A stretch of DNA of 64,000 bases from Petrolisthes cinctipes (Eukaryota; Arthropoda; Malacostraca; Decapoda; Porcellanidae): NCBI GenBank assembly GCA_033782935.1, contig JAWQEG010001415.1:49101-113100 (forward strand), in the 5' to 3' direction. A program made the translations under genes and the position numbers. Below, one piece after another: positions 49,901 through 58,564 of the stretch. Positions within the stretch are counted from its first letter, which is position 1. Every line of letters starts with the position of its first letter. The notes beneath the pieces were generated by a model. The model did no database searches. It saw nothing but the letters and a program-made list of their open reading frames with translations, and was not told where the DNA came from.

Positions 49901-51821
49901 CTACTCCAATGAGCGTGAAATAAGCTATACTTATAATAATAGCTTCCTAACAATTGTTTTAAATAATATAAAATAGTATTTATATTATCTCAGTAAATAA
50001 TGTACAGTCTTTTCTATGTGGGTTTAGTATGTATTCTCTGAAAAACACAGCTTGAATGATTGATGATGATGAGAGTACCATACCTCGGCATCAATCTGTC
50101 TATAACATGACACACCAAACACTGTCTGGTCTGGCTTGGTGAGGTGTGGGAGGTGGAAGAAGATTGTGTCTGCCTCGTGGTTATGGGCTCCATCGGGCAG
50201 GCAGAGGGACGGCACGTGTCGCCAGAGGTCAGGTAGATCGCACCCATCACTCCCTTCCAGCGGTGGGTACGCATATTCTACCTGCACCACCAAACAAACT
50301 CAGGTCGATAAAGAAATCAATACAGTATTACTGATGCCTGGCTCCCTTCTAAGAACTTCTAAAGAAGAGATGGCCATGACAGAAGATTGAATGAGGACGA
50401 AAGGAGTCTGCCTTATGCCTGGTAAACCCTGTAGGTACAATATGATGAGGTAGGTGGTGATAGAGAGGTGGGACAGCAAGCATGTAGGAAACATAAGGAA
50501 TAGAAGGACAACTGAAGAATTGCAAGAAGAGCATCTGAGTTATAATATTATACTCCATATGTTTTATACACATTTGTTTTACGGTATTATTGGTCCACCT
50601 CTTCGGTGCTTAGTTGTATCTCTGAATACCTCATAGGTTCCTCATATATACTTGTAATATATTTAATGGATAAAATAGGTCAGAATAGAGTGTTGTGATA
50701 CTCATCAAAACAAAAGCAGTGATAGTAAAGCAAGTCTACAGTAATACACATTAACCTTATGTTACAGTAGGTATTTAACTTCTTAGCAGACATACACAGA
50801 TTGGATCTTCTCCCTTTGGTATTTATTGAAAGAATTGCCATTTTGTAGCAGTGTTGCCAGATCTGGCTAGGTCCCAGTATTTTGCCCCGGTCATTTCCTG
50901 TACTTTACCACGATTATTTCTCGGTAATTTGCCCAGGTTAGGTCCCGGTAGTCTGCTGTGGTCTAGGTTTGGTTAGGTAAGGTCAGGATAATTTCAAAAT
51001 GCCCCATATGAATATACCCTATCTTGGAAATGGTTGGAAATTTGTGGAGGAAATGCCATAGAAGAAAATAGTCTTAGAATGGTCTAAATAAGTGGGTAAT
51101 GAAGGTAGAAAAACCGTACGCAATAACGGTAATTCTTTCAATATTGGTATTTATTGAAAGAATTACCGTTTTGTAGCAGTGTTGCCATATCCAGCTCAGT
51201 CCCAGTCCGGTCATTTCCTGTAGTTTACCACGGTTATTTCCCGGTAGTTTGCCCAGGTTAGGTCCCGGTAGTCTGCTGTGGTCTAGGTTAGGTTAGGTAA
51301 GGTCAGACTAATTTCTTAATGCCCCATTTTAATATGCCCTATCTTGGAAATGGTGCATTTGCAGAGGAAATGCCATAGAAGAAAATAGAATTAGAATGGT
51401 CTAAATAAGTGGGTAATGAAGGTAGAAAAACCTTACGCAATAACGGTAATTCTTTCAATATTTTCCTCAATATTTACCGAACCCAGTACTTCTGTATATT
51501 TACCATTTTTTTTTTTTTGTCACATCAGAGACAGACACAAATTTTTGTGCTTCTTTATCTCTCTTCTTTTCATACTCAAAATTCATCGCATGTCTCCCTT
51601 CTGAGTGAATCTTGTGTCAACTATTTGTGTACCATGCAGACATGATTCAAACATACAAAACCTTGACACATACATAGAGTGCGTAATAACTGGTGACAAG
51701 ATTACAGATGGCCTAGAAAATGCGAATTGGAAATATTGATTTTTACCTGCATTCCTTTCTTATGATGGAAACCCACTACCATAACGTGCAGGGCCACTGG
51801 ATCCTCTTCCTTTTCCTCCAT
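37244..51821 (-). CDS. AVL9: AVL9 homologue, complete gene, 16 coding exons, 798 aa
   Basis: AVL9 is a conserved eukaryotic protein with a DENN-like fold, implicated in late secretory transport and cell polarity. Coding exons in transcript order: 51821-51747, 50281-50084, 49775-49683, 49451-49331, 47979-47790, 46366-46262, 43483-43375, 43094-42959, 42464-42240, 41763-41561, 41180-40947, 40387-40219, 39915-39741, 39532-39444, 38005-37823, 37335-37244. They sum to 2397 bases and join in frame with AG/GT borders. Family signatures recalled from the vertebrate protein include GFHHKKG (residues 17-23), LPDGAHN, CYRQI, ADITR.TVQKSVCVL (about 98-111), LVLFKLVLLE, STEDLRFAE and GVGWVGGEEW. The protein is longer than the roughly 650-residue vertebrate form. 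The extra length lies in a Ser/Glu-rich middle (about 226-470) and a Ser/Thr-rich tail, where the family is poorly conserved. The UTRs and poly(A) site were not resolved. Confidence 0.93.
37823..38005 (-). CDS. AVL9: AVL9 coding exon 15 (residues 708-768)
   Basis: It encodes GGALTSAKGAISNLWSSFTT, which matches VGGAFSSAKTAMSSWLSTFTT of vertebrate AVL9. A Ser/Asn/Thr/Glu-rich tail follows. A stop codon lies just past the proposed GTTAGT donor, so reading through would give a shorter C-terminus ending in EITSG. Confidence 0.88.
38397..39150 (+). pseudogene. Pogo/Tigger relic with N-terminal helix-turn-helix in AVL9 intron 14
   Basis: The plus strand around 38870-39000 reads YSVKDKEK, then after a frameshift DLIENGTRNTDIVRKLNCPE and YTVRNIKRNQEE, the Psq/CENP-B-type helix-turn-helix that opens pogo transposases. 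A degraded LGLW.VDRS block follows, like their second DNA-binding domain. CAGCAGGATCTCGCCAAGTT after TA at 38397 could be one terminal repeat. No partner end was found. Confidence 0.55.
39444..39532 (-). CDS. AVL9: AVL9 coding exon 14 (residues 678-707)
   Basis: It encodes TIQGLDKSRRINQTLATTGT followed by AVVKTKEAV, corresponding to the family's NVVQTGKAVGQ segment. Acceptor CATAG, donor GTAAGT, phase 1 out. Confidence 0.9.
39741..39915 (-). CDS. AVL9: AVL9 coding exon 13 (residues 620-677)
   Basis: It encodes NREYEVFNGHFMAAWRNSHN then YRMWLAAGP and LSMTDMRIRLS. These fit the family's FVTAWKNTHNYRVW and the SVSDMKLRFSHS segment. Acceptor CCACAG, donor GTAAGT, phase 1 in, phase 2 out. Confidence 0.92.
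40219..40387 (-). CDS. AVL9: AVL9 coding exon 12 (residues 564-619 plus one base)
   Basis: It contains DVFLEGVGWVGGEEWLRYQF and KVYLLSLL, matching DVFLDGTGWEGGDEWIRAQFAVYIHALL of vertebrate AVL9. Acceptor GGCAG, donor GTTAGT, phase 1 out. Confidence 0.93.
40902..40939. repeat. Poly-A (poly-T on coding strand) beside AVL9 exon 11 donor
   Basis: About 38 uninterrupted A residues on the plus strand, only seven bases inside the intron from the exon 11 border. On the transcript this is a U-tract immediately after the splice donor. Confidence 0.95.
40947..41180 (-). CDS. AVL9: AVL9 coding exon 11 (residues 486-563)
   Basis: It encodes GNLLHPYLSLQYLEVL, then AFTVGASNALFLHKRNLYDV, IPDPDLKR and LSTEDLRFAENVVRQ, a strong match to the C-terminal AVL9 domain. 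Phase 0 at both ends. The donor GTGAGG is followed within seven bases by about 38 T residues on the coding strand. Confidence 0.94.
41561..41763 (-). CDS. AVL9: AVL9 coding exon 10 (residues 418-485)
   Basis: It runs from a Pro/Ser/Thr-rich stretch into CGLPLSIYTK, which matches YGMPLAIFTK at the start of the conserved C-terminal half of the family. Acceptor TTACCAG. The donor, GTTGCT, is unusually weak for this gene. Confidence 0.87.
42240..42464 (-). CDS. AVL9: AVL9 coding exon 9 (residues 343-417 plus one base)
   Basis: This Ser-rich, probably disordered exon contains SEDLSERRSSNSSLTSVTSR, a run of five serines and YWTGREKSPTQEKP. Acceptor TTGCAG, donor GTGAGT, phase 1 in and out. It resembles the phosphorylatable linker of vertebrate AVL9 in character rather than in sequence. 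Confidence 0.8.
42959..43094 (-). CDS. AVL9: AVL9 coding exon 8 (residues 298-342 plus one base)
   Basis: It encodes an acidic stretch with KMEEEPEPSKIINVTEENMH and AVELATDVV. Acceptor TTGCAG, strong donor GTAAGT, phase 1 out. The composition fits the variable linker of AVL9 proteins. Confidence 0.8.
43375..43483 (-). CDS. AVL9: AVL9 coding exon 7 (residues 261-297)
   Basis: It encodes an acidic segment (NEGECGEQVEEEAAVEDCEA, then NGDVNISISHAVEVAK) after a TTTTACAG acceptor. It completes the phase 2 codon from exon 6 and leaves in phase 0 at GTAAGC. This is the variable linker region. Confidence 0.78.
43978..44012 (+). other. Possible transposon end in AVL9 intron 6
   Basis: TATACAGGGTGTCCCATG is a word found at the ends of many arthropod DNA elements. 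No inverted partner was found within the intron, so only an isolated end can be suggested. Confidence 0.25.
45425..45544 (-). CDS. Candidate cassette exon inside AVL9 intron 6
   Basis: This is a 120-base open segment between a CCTACAG acceptor and a GTATCG donor. Entered from exon 6 (phase 2) it reads RTSKNQYEATGSKDSITTMM and on through LEPLHASCCQVIRLD. It leaves in phase 2, as exon 7 needs, so including it would add exactly 40 residues. The sequence is non-repetitive and of mixed composition. No relative is recognised and the donor is weak. It could equally be chance in a 2.8-kb intron. Confidence 0.35.
46262..46366 (-). CDS. AVL9: AVL9 coding exon 6 (residues 226-260)
   Basis: It encodes RSRVLPGRVTTHIEPDEEVK then EAVYYGEDALTSPAP. 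This is the start of the variable middle region, so identity rests on frame (phase 2 in, phase 2 out), the ACAG acceptor, the GTAACA donor and base composition unlike the AT-rich intron. Confidence 0.78.
47790..47979 (-). CDS. AVL9: AVL9 coding exon 5 (residues 163-225)
   Basis: It contains NILVLFKLVLLERRVLFYHS and SLLALFPDNFPTGL, matching the DENN-like core segment HKVLILFKLILLEKKVLFY of the family. Entry is in phase 1 and exit in phase 2, with donor GTACAG. Confidence 0.92.
49331..49451 (-). CDS. AVL9: AVL9 coding exon 4 (residues 123-162 plus one base)
   Basis: It encodes ERLQVTTKVYFKGADFSD then VQDLKGLYHDLN, aligning with the family's LQLITHAYFEEKDFSQ and ILKELYEHMN. Acceptor TTCCAG, donor GTGAGT, leaving phase 1. 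Confidence 0.9.
49683..49775 (-). CDS. AVL9: AVL9 coding exon 3 (residues 92-122)
   Basis: It encodes SADITRNTVQKSVCVLSSLP followed by IYGYIQ, matching the family's ADITR.TVQKSVCVLSKLPLYG segment. Acceptor GACAG, donor GTCAGT, phase 0 at both ends. Confidence 0.92.
50084..50281 (-). CDS. AVL9: AVL9 coding exon 2 (residues 26-91)
   Basis: It begins VEYAYPPLEG after a GGTGCAG acceptor and contains LPDGAHNHEADTIFFHLPH and VFGVSCYRQIDAE, the best conserved block of the AVL9 N-terminal domain. Donor GTATGG, phase 0. Intron 1 before it holds a tandem repeat pair. Confidence 0.93.
50820..51147 (+). repeat. GTGTTGCCAG repeat family, tandem copy 1 in AVL9 intron 1
   Basis: A 328-base unit opens ATTGAAAGAATTGCCATTTT and closes ACGGTAATTCTTTCAAT, an inverted terminal pair. 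It contains CAGTGTTGCCAGATCTGGCT, GGTCCCGGTAGTCTGCTGTG and GGTTAGGTAAGGTCAG. Non-coding, MITE-like. Confidence 0.85.
51148..51466 (+). repeat. GTGTTGCCAG repeat family, tandem copy 2 in AVL9 intron 1
   Basis: A second copy is head to tail with the first at roughly 85-90 percent identity by eye, with a few small deletions. Its ends TTGAAAGAATTACCGTT and AACGGTAATTCTTTCAA are a near-perfect inverted pair. The two copies share a boundary without spacer. Confidence 0.85.
51747..51821 (-). CDS. AVL9: AVL9 coding exon 1 (residues 1-25)
   Basis: This exon carries the start codon at 51821-51819, preceded on the minus strand by ATA. A short acidic stretch leads into VMVVGFHHKKGMQ, the invariant N-terminal motif of AVL9. 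The exon ends at a GTAAAA donor, phase 0. It is too short for ordinary ORF scanning and was found by searching for the HHKKG motif upstream of exon 2. Confidence 0.9.
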
Positions 51822-51960
51822 TATGACCAAGTGATCACCAGAGTCTGTGGAGGTATTAACCCTGATGGTGAAGTGGAAAATGATTCATGTCAATTTGTTG
51901 TTTACATCAGCAACCTGAGCGCTTAGTTTCCAGATCCGGGTCATCCCTTCACTTACGTAC

Positions 51961-52192
51961 AGTGTTGCCAGGACAACTTGACGAAATTTCCCCAACTTCA
52001 ACATCATTATTTCCCTATTTACCTCAAAAATTCCCTGTTTACTCCTGAAGATAGTCACACATTTACCATCATGATATTTCGTCTGGTAAAAATTTTCCCA
52101 TTTACTCATGAACAATATTAATATAATTTTCCCATTGGTACCTCTTATTTCCCATATCTAGAGAAAACTCTCCATACTTGGCAACACTGCTT
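51961..52192. mobile_element. CAGTGTTGCCA-ended element upstream of AVL9
   Basis: It starts ACAGTGTTGCCAGG and ends TTGGCAACACTG, an inverted pair about 230 bases apart, with AT-rich interior containing TTTCCC words. A similar interior with one such end occurs at 15672-15870. It lies about 140 bases upstream of the AVL9 start codon, so it may overlap the promoter. Confidence 0.55.
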
Positions 52193-53213
52193 ACTTACAC
52201 TCCCCCAACTACTAGAGAAAACGTTCAACTTTTGTCTTATGGTATACTCTTATGATTTTATCAAACTCTCTTTTTCTTCTCTCTCTTAATTTTGCAAGTA
52301 CAGTATTTGTAAAGCTATACATGTAATTTCTATATACTAATTCTCATATTTCCATACTTCTCTGTGTTTTTGTTATCATCTCAAGTCAATATTGATTATA
52401 ACTTAGTCGGGTGACCATTTCCAAATTCCACAAAGAATGACATTTGCAGTATAGTATAGTACACAAAATGGATACAATCATGGTCAAAATGTTCAAACCT
52501 CACCATCAGTGTAATGCAATACAACAATGAAGTTCTGAGAAGCACCAAGCAGAAAGGTGGTTATATTATGGAACAGAGAAAACCTCGTGGTTTTCAGCAG
52601 CATCTTTAAATTTATTCTAATATTCCAAATGAATCTTCCTTCCTCTTCAGTGACATACAATTTAATTTCTGAAGTTGATGGTGTTTCTTTTACTTAATAC
52701 CTTTCTTGGAGAGATTGTATGTATTACCTCGATCTAGCTTATAAAACAGCTTCTAATATAAGGAATTGGGTGTAGCCTACTGCGCAGATTCTGGGAGCAT
52801 TTAATCCCAACACAGCTGCTCTCTTTGTACAGTACATACAGTACACGGGTCTCTTCATCCCTAAAGAGCAGCTGGTGTCATTATATGATGCGTATATGGT
52901 CTAACGACAGTTGTCTGGGTTTCATAATAGGATGCACTGCCAATCTTAAATATTACGACTTTATACTATAATTGGCAAACCGTCTCTGTTTGTCCGCTTA
53001 TAACTCGAAAACGGTTACACCTACATCCAAAACCCATATATATTTTGAATCACCATCAGGCGAAGTTTTTTTATGACGTAACATGACGTTGACGTAAAAA
53101 TTACATTAAAATGTCAAATATTCTATTTATCGGTTAAAACCAAAAAGGCAAAAAGGCTATTTGGAAATTCAGTCAGTCTCGGGCCTACAAGCTGAAAAAG
53201 ACGTATGTATGTA
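52193..53213. other. Non-coding sequence upstream of AVL9
   Basis: No gene was recognised. Around 52985-53180 there is a block (TTATAACTCGAAAACGGTTA and downstream) of the kind seen in dispersed elements, but no second copy is visible. Confidence 0.35.
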
Positions 53214-53376
53214 CAGTCGGCGGCAGAAGTCCTGTCGCCTCACCTGCTTCACTGAGACAGGCAGTGTTCATGGACTCGAGAAATACGCATGTTTTCTACA
53301 CCTAATAATCTCGAGTCTATGAACATTGCGTACCTCGGTGAAGCAAGTGAGACGACAGGACTTTTGCCGCCGACTG
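53214..53376. mobile_element. 163-bp foldback MITE, first of three in a row
   Basis: The arms open CAGTCGGCGGCAGAAGTCCT (left) and CAGTCGGCGGCAAAAGTCCT (right complement), then share GTCG/GTCT, CTTGCTTCAC/CCTGCTTCAC and a TTCATGGACTCGAG-like block. TA flanks at 53212-53213 and 53377-53378. Confidence 0.9.
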
Positions 53377-53401
53377 TACAGTACTATATCGTCTTTATGT
53401 A

Positions 53402-53591
53402 CAGTCATGGGTGATAGTGGTGGACCAGGGTCCAAGGAGTGTTGGAGAGCAACTGAACAGAGTTCGAACAAGGGAATTTTCCAAACAATTCTCAACGTTG
53501 AGAGCGGTTTACGAGACTCACTTTTTCGAACTCTGTTCAGTTGCTCTCCAACACTCCATGGACCCTGGTCCACCACTATCAGCCATGGCTG
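53402..53591. mobile_element. 190-bp foldback MITE, second of three in a row
   Basis: The arms share GATAGTGGTGGACCAGGGTC and GTTGGAGAGCAACTGAACAG and are almost fully complementary over about 85 bases. TA flanks at 53400-53401 and 53592-53593. It is a different sequence family from its neighbours. Confidence 0.9.
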
Positions 53592-53722
53592 TACATATTA
53601 TGGTAATAAAGAATTGAGGAGGTTGAGTTGACATAAGGTGTTGTATGATTCTATTATGATATGATACTGATTTATTTGCATGATGGGAGGAAAGTGTCGG
53701 TGGTTATTTGATTGTGGCTGTA

Positions 53723-53928
53723 CACTCGGATACCATAGTCTCTAGCCCATCTGAGTCGAAGCCCGAGATCTGAAGCAGGCGGTTTCTGGACGACCACCCA
53801 TCCAAACCATCACGATGCTACACACACCTCAAACCAATGGATTCTTTGGGTGGGCTGCCGTCCAGAAACCTCCTGCTTCAGATCTCGGGCTTCGACCCAG
53901 GTGGGCTAGAGACTATGGTATCTGAGTG
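53723..53928. mobile_element. 206-bp foldback MITE, third of three in a row
   Basis: The arms begin CACTCGGATACCATAGTCTC and, on the right complement, CACTCAGATACCATAGTCTC. They share TCGAAGCCCGAGATCTGAAG. TA flanks at 53721-53722 and 53929-53930. Confidence 0.9.
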
Positions 53929-54269
53929 TACGTATGGCAAGTGGCAAGCGGCCTGAGATCGCGTAATATTTTTAACTATCGCAACAAGACTGAAATGCTT
54001 TCACATATTATAAAGTTAATATTAACTATTTCTAAACTCCAGTTTCCCGGGCACGCCGCGTACCTCCGCTAGTAAAGCATAAAATGTAGCAGATATATTT
54101 CCTCCAAGGCTTGCAATTATGTAATTCTATAGGATTGAATAAAAACTCTCCTCTGTAATAAAAATACAACTTTATTGACATTATCTTTAGAGGTGGGGCT
54201 GAGGTGAGGTAACAGTTGTGGGATACAGTGATGGGGAGGCTCAACCTGACACCACTTTTAGTCAAGATG

Positions 54270-54337
54270 GTAGTAGTAGTAGTAGTGGTAGTAGTAGTGG
54301 TAGTAGCAGTAATAGTAGTGGTAGTAGTAGTATGTTC
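54270..54337. repeat. (TAG)n microsatellite, interrupted
   Basis: About 20 AGT/TAG units with GGTAGT interruptions. Confidence 0.9.
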
Positions 54338-55082
54338 TAGTAATTGATGTATGTACAGTCACAATAAATTTTTTGTTCCCTAATGTCCTGTCTACATGCA
54401 AGTTATAGTGAGCTCCGAGATGCACAGTGTTACCAATACCTGTATACAAATATCATCATCATCACATGACCATAAACACACACACACACTTCACTCGGTA
54501 GGAAACCCAGACGCCAACCACTAATAAGACAGAAGAGGCGACGTACGGCACTTTGGAGCGTGGAAAAGGAAGAATTTATTTATTGATTTATTGATATTAG
54601 GCGCCGCAACAGCGAGGTCATATGGCGGTGAGAAGGAATTAAGGAAGTATTGGTGTAGAGATGGTTATAAATGTTTTTGTTTTTCTTTCCCAGTATGTAA
54701 AGAAAGAAAAACTAAATAATAAATACGAATAGCTACGAATGAATAAACCTTCCACCAACAACATGAAGTAGCCTAATAATAAATACACGTGGTCGATAGA
54801 TTTACTCGTTTTGTTTGCATCCACAGAGAAAAAGATTGGGAGTGTATCACCTCTTCCACACCACCACCACCACCACAACAACAAGAACAACAACATCATA
54901 CAAACGAACGAACAAACAAACAAACAAACAACCTCGCCTTCTGCACTGTTATTACATTTATTTACAACTGTTATAAATTAAGATCTTTTTGCAGCTAAAG
55001 TGGAATTCACATGAGTATTTAATTATTTTTTCCAGCGCCGATTCATTCCCATTTATTTATTTATTTATTTATTTATGATGTA

Positions 55083-55228
55083 CAGTTGCGGGCATATGAA
55101 ACAGATACACCTAAAACGGGGCCCCTCACTGAGCATAATGAGAGAGTGTAGAGGCGACGCGTCCTGCTGTTCAATACTTGATAAGGGGCCCCGTTTGAAG
55201 TGTGTCGTGTTTCATGTGTTCGCAACTG
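55083..55228. mobile_element. 146-bp foldback MITE
   Basis: The ends CAGTTGCG are shared by both arms, with ATGAAAC and AAACGGGGCCCC deeper in each. TA flanks at 55081-55082 and 55229-55230. Confidence 0.88.
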
Positions 55229-55376
55229 TACTTACATATCTCCAACTTGTATCCCACACGAGAGAATACTTTGTTAACTACTTACTACCTGTACTGTACA
55301 TTCTATAGTGAGTATTATAAATTAAGTATTATGGTGACAATTGGCAATCACTGGAATCATAGGAGCAGACTTTGTA

Positions 55377-55395
55377 AGAGAGAGAGAGAGAGTGT

Positions 55396-55464
<69 letters not shown>

Positions 55465-55469
55465 TGTGT

Positions 55470-55512
<43 letters not shown>

Positions 55513-55545
55513 TGTGAAAGAGAGAGAGAGAGAGTGTGTGTGTGT

Positions 55546-55576
<31 letters not shown>

Positions 55577-55577
55577 T
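55377..55577. repeat. (GA)n array with (GT)n interruptions
   Basis: About 200 bases of AG dinucleotides broken by GTGTGTGAAAG. ORFs across it are artefacts. Confidence 0.97.
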
Positions 55578-55983
55578 GTGTCTTGGTTGAGCCTCGATAT
55601 GGGACAGATACTTAATAATCATGTGGTGTACAGCCAGGGACATAAGTTGTGTCTCGATTTATTTATATTCCCATTCAGTTAAAAGATTATAATATTGACC
55701 CTACAACTGCTATCGTTCATAAAATATATAAAAAAACACTTGAGCTGAAATATATTATAGAACACAGTATACAAAAGATTAAAAAAACAATTGATCTAGA
55801 AACCAATTAAGAGTCACACGTGTTATTCCTTTCAATTTCTCATATACCCTTAGTTAATTAAGCATATTATGTACATTATGAAAAGTTTGTAATTTATAAA
55901 AGGAACTGAACTCATAACTTAAAACTGTACACATATTCCCATCACTTCAAGACACCTGATGTATCGTAAACATTTTAGTCTAA

Positions 55984-56162
55984 TTTAAGGACCCCGGTGA
56001 TGTTTGTTGTCAGAAAATTGGAGGTTAGAGAGTACTTCAAACATTGCCACGATACACCACCTACATTAATTATTAAAGGAGCTTGTTTCGTGGCATAGTG
56101 AGGAGGAATCAGATGCCACCATGCAGGTCTCATAACAAACACGATCACAGGGTCCCTAAATT
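55984..56162. mobile_element. Hairpin family copy H1 (AGGGACCCTGTGAT ends)
   Basis: The outer ends are TTTAAGGACCCCGGTGATG and, complemented, TTTAGGGACCCTGTGATCG. Inner half-sites are ATTGCCACGATACACC and GTTTCGTGGCATAG, with GGAGGAATCAGATGCC beyond. It folds from both outer and inner repeats. Non-coding. Confidence 0.75.
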
Positions 56163-56399
56163 TAAAAGGGGAGTGTATGGACGAGACTGAAAGCTTTTAT
56201 CCCTGTCTGTACCACCGAGTTAATAACGCAGGATGATGACCTTAGAAAAATATATATGATATTAGAAATGGACATATATAAAGTAGTGTGTCTTTGTTGT
56301 AAAGGTATAACGAACGACTCAGTCAGGTCCTGGTGGATGACGAGAACAATTATGTATATATATATATATATTAATTAACCTTTCGTACGTACATACATT

Positions 56400-56830
56400 A
56401 TTTCAAGCACTCTGGGAAATTTACACATGCTCACTCTGTTTTTTTTTTTTTTTTTCACAAGCACTCTGGTATTAAAAAACACTCTGATATTCTCAAGCAT
56501 TCATTCTGATTTTCACATGCAAGCACTCTGGTATTTAAACGCACTCTGATTTTCACAAACACTCTAGTAAACTTCCACACACTCTGATATTCTCAAGCAT
56601 TCATTCTGATTTTCACAAGCAAGCACTCTGGTATTAATTGCATTCACTCTAATTTTGTTCAAGCACTCTGGTATTTTTTTAAACGCACTTTGATTTTCTC
56701 AAGCACTCACTCATTATTTTTTACTCAAGCATTCACTCTGATTTTCACAAGCACAACTATTCTCACGCTCTCTGATTTTCACACACACGCACGCACTCTG
56801 ATTTTCACACGCACTTTTCTGATGTTTTGA
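56400..56830. repeat. Irregular minisatellite, TCAAGCACTCTGGTATT / CATTCACTCTGATTTTCACA
   Basis: Ten or more alternating words ACTCTGGTATT and CTCTGATTTTCACAAGCA occur at spacing of roughly 35-45 bases, with a poly-T run at 56440-56455. Confidence 0.85.
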
Positions 56831-56843
56831 AGCTCTCTGATTT

Positions 56844-56888
<45 letters not shown>
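56844..56888. repeat. (CA)n microsatellite
   Basis: About 22 CA repeats, continuing into CACTCACTCA-rich sequence to 56964. Confidence 0.97.
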
Positions 56889-56890
<2 letters not shown>

Positions 56891-57059
56891 CTGATTTACT
56901 ATTTCTGTCCCGTCTACACTCACTCATTCACTCACACACTCACTTACTCACTCACTCACTCACTGTACACTTTACGTGGTCAGTATATTATTAGTTAGCT
57001 GTCTGGACTCACTCTACACAGGCACTCTGCTTTACACAAACTCTCCACCTGCATGCTCT

Positions 57060-57315
57060 CTAACCTACACACATACATACACACTCAGTAACACATACAC
57101 ACTCAGTAACACATACATACATACATATATACATACATACATACTCAGTAACCTACATCAATAGATACATACATACACACTCAGTAACCTACGCACATAC
57201 ACACTCAGTAACCTACATACATACATACATACACACTCAGTAACCTACATACATACACACATACATACATACATACACACTCAGTAACCTGCACACATAC
57301 ATACACACTCAGTAA
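57060..57315. repeat. (CATA)n / ACACTCAGTAACCTACATA array
   Basis: Tetranucleotide CATA runs alternate with ACACTCAGTAACCTACATA words at about eight positions, giving a compound satellite. Confidence 0.9.
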
Positions 57316-57793
57316 CACAGTATAGTAAGATTTGATTTGTTAACATTATACACACACTGCACTTTAGGAGATAGACTCATGTATATATAAATATATATGA
57401 ATATATACATACATACATACATACATATCGTACTAATAGTTAGGTAATGTATACATATGAATGTTTATATGAGAAAAATATGTATGTGACAATGGACATT
57501 TTCACTGGGTCATTTGAGGGGAATTTTGACCCAAAGTTTATAATTATTTCTGTAGTTGGTGGTGATATATTTCTGAAGATGCATGGTGATAAATTTCCAC
57601 AGGCGATATCAACAAGGTAACACGTGATTGGTCAAAGGAAGGGTTAGGAGGGCTCTGAGGGACCAATCAGACGTATGTGTGGTATAGGTAATGGTATCGG
57701 TTGTGGACATTGATTTATTTACCCTCAGCGATACAACACCAGACTAGAGTGAAGGGGGAGATTAATCTTTTTGGTGATTTTATTGGAGAGCCT

Positions 57794-57881
57794 TGATTCC
57801 TCCAAAGTATGCCAGGAAACAGGACCAGATTAACAAACATAATAATGGAATCCTGTTGCTTGAAATGGTTTGGAGGAATCA
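57794..57881. mobile_element. Hairpin family copy B1 (core type)
   Basis: Arms GATTCCTCCAAAGTATGCC / AGGAAACAGG and CCTGTTGC...GGTTTGGAGGAATC pair around a short loop. Confidence 0.7.
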
Positions 57882-57916
57882 GTTGCTCCAGATTGACCAA
57901 CACTGTATTATCTATC

Positions 57917-58080
57917 CCCTAAAGGACTCTGTGATCGTGTATGAAAATTAATTGGAGGCTTTTGATTCCCCCTGATCATGCCACGAAACGAACTCCTTCC
58001 ATATAGGTGATGTTTCGTGGCAATATTTGAAGGACTCATTTACCTCCAAAATTTCTGACTACATCACAGGGTCACTTAAT
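57917..58080. mobile_element. Hairpin family copy H2
   Basis: The outer ends CCTAAAGGACTCTGTGAT and complement AAGTGACCCTGTGATG match H1. The core half-sites are ATGCCACGAAACGAAC and GATGTTTCGTGGCAATATTTG. Confidence 0.75.
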
Positions 58081-58189
58081 TAAGGTGATCGTCCCATGCA
58101 GGTGTATCCAGTTTGAGGCTTATTTTGTTTTAATTTCTCGGGTGTCAGTTCGGTGGTTGTTTTTTTTTTTGGTGAATTGGAGTGCTAAT

Positions 58190-58283
58190 AATTCCTTCAA
58201 ACCGTGCCATGAAACAACAGTATATAATATTATGAGTAGTAGAGGGAGGGGGACTTGTTGTTGTAGGCTCGTTTGGAGGAATC
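58190..58283. mobile_element. Hairpin family copy B2 (core type, diverged)
   Basis: ATTCCTTCAAACCGTGCCAT followed by GAAAC on the left, CTCGTTTGGAGGAATCAAT on the right. Confidence 0.6.
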
Positions 58284-58564
58284 AATTATATAGCCCTCCA
58301 GTTCACATACACAAAACGACCTCCTTGCTTAATCAAGAAACGGCTGACAACTTGTGTATATGATAATAATTTTTCTCTGTTTAACACCATATGGGAAGCC
58401 CCGTCTCATCACTTCATTCAAATCGAGGGTAAACACAAATTCATTCAACTTTCTAACAGGATCTACAGACTTGGTGTACTGAAGATATAATAGGTAACTA
58501 GAGGGCCTCAAGCTTGATACACCATGGGAAGAACACAGTAGTTGGGATGGTCCAGGAGTGAAGA

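Noticed and set aside
55329..55643. ORFs across the GA array
   Set aside because: Dinucleotide repeat artefact.
56844..57315. CA/CATA arrays as a CRISPR-like array
   Set aside because: Repeats are simple-sequence with no constant spacer length, and the genome is eukaryotic.
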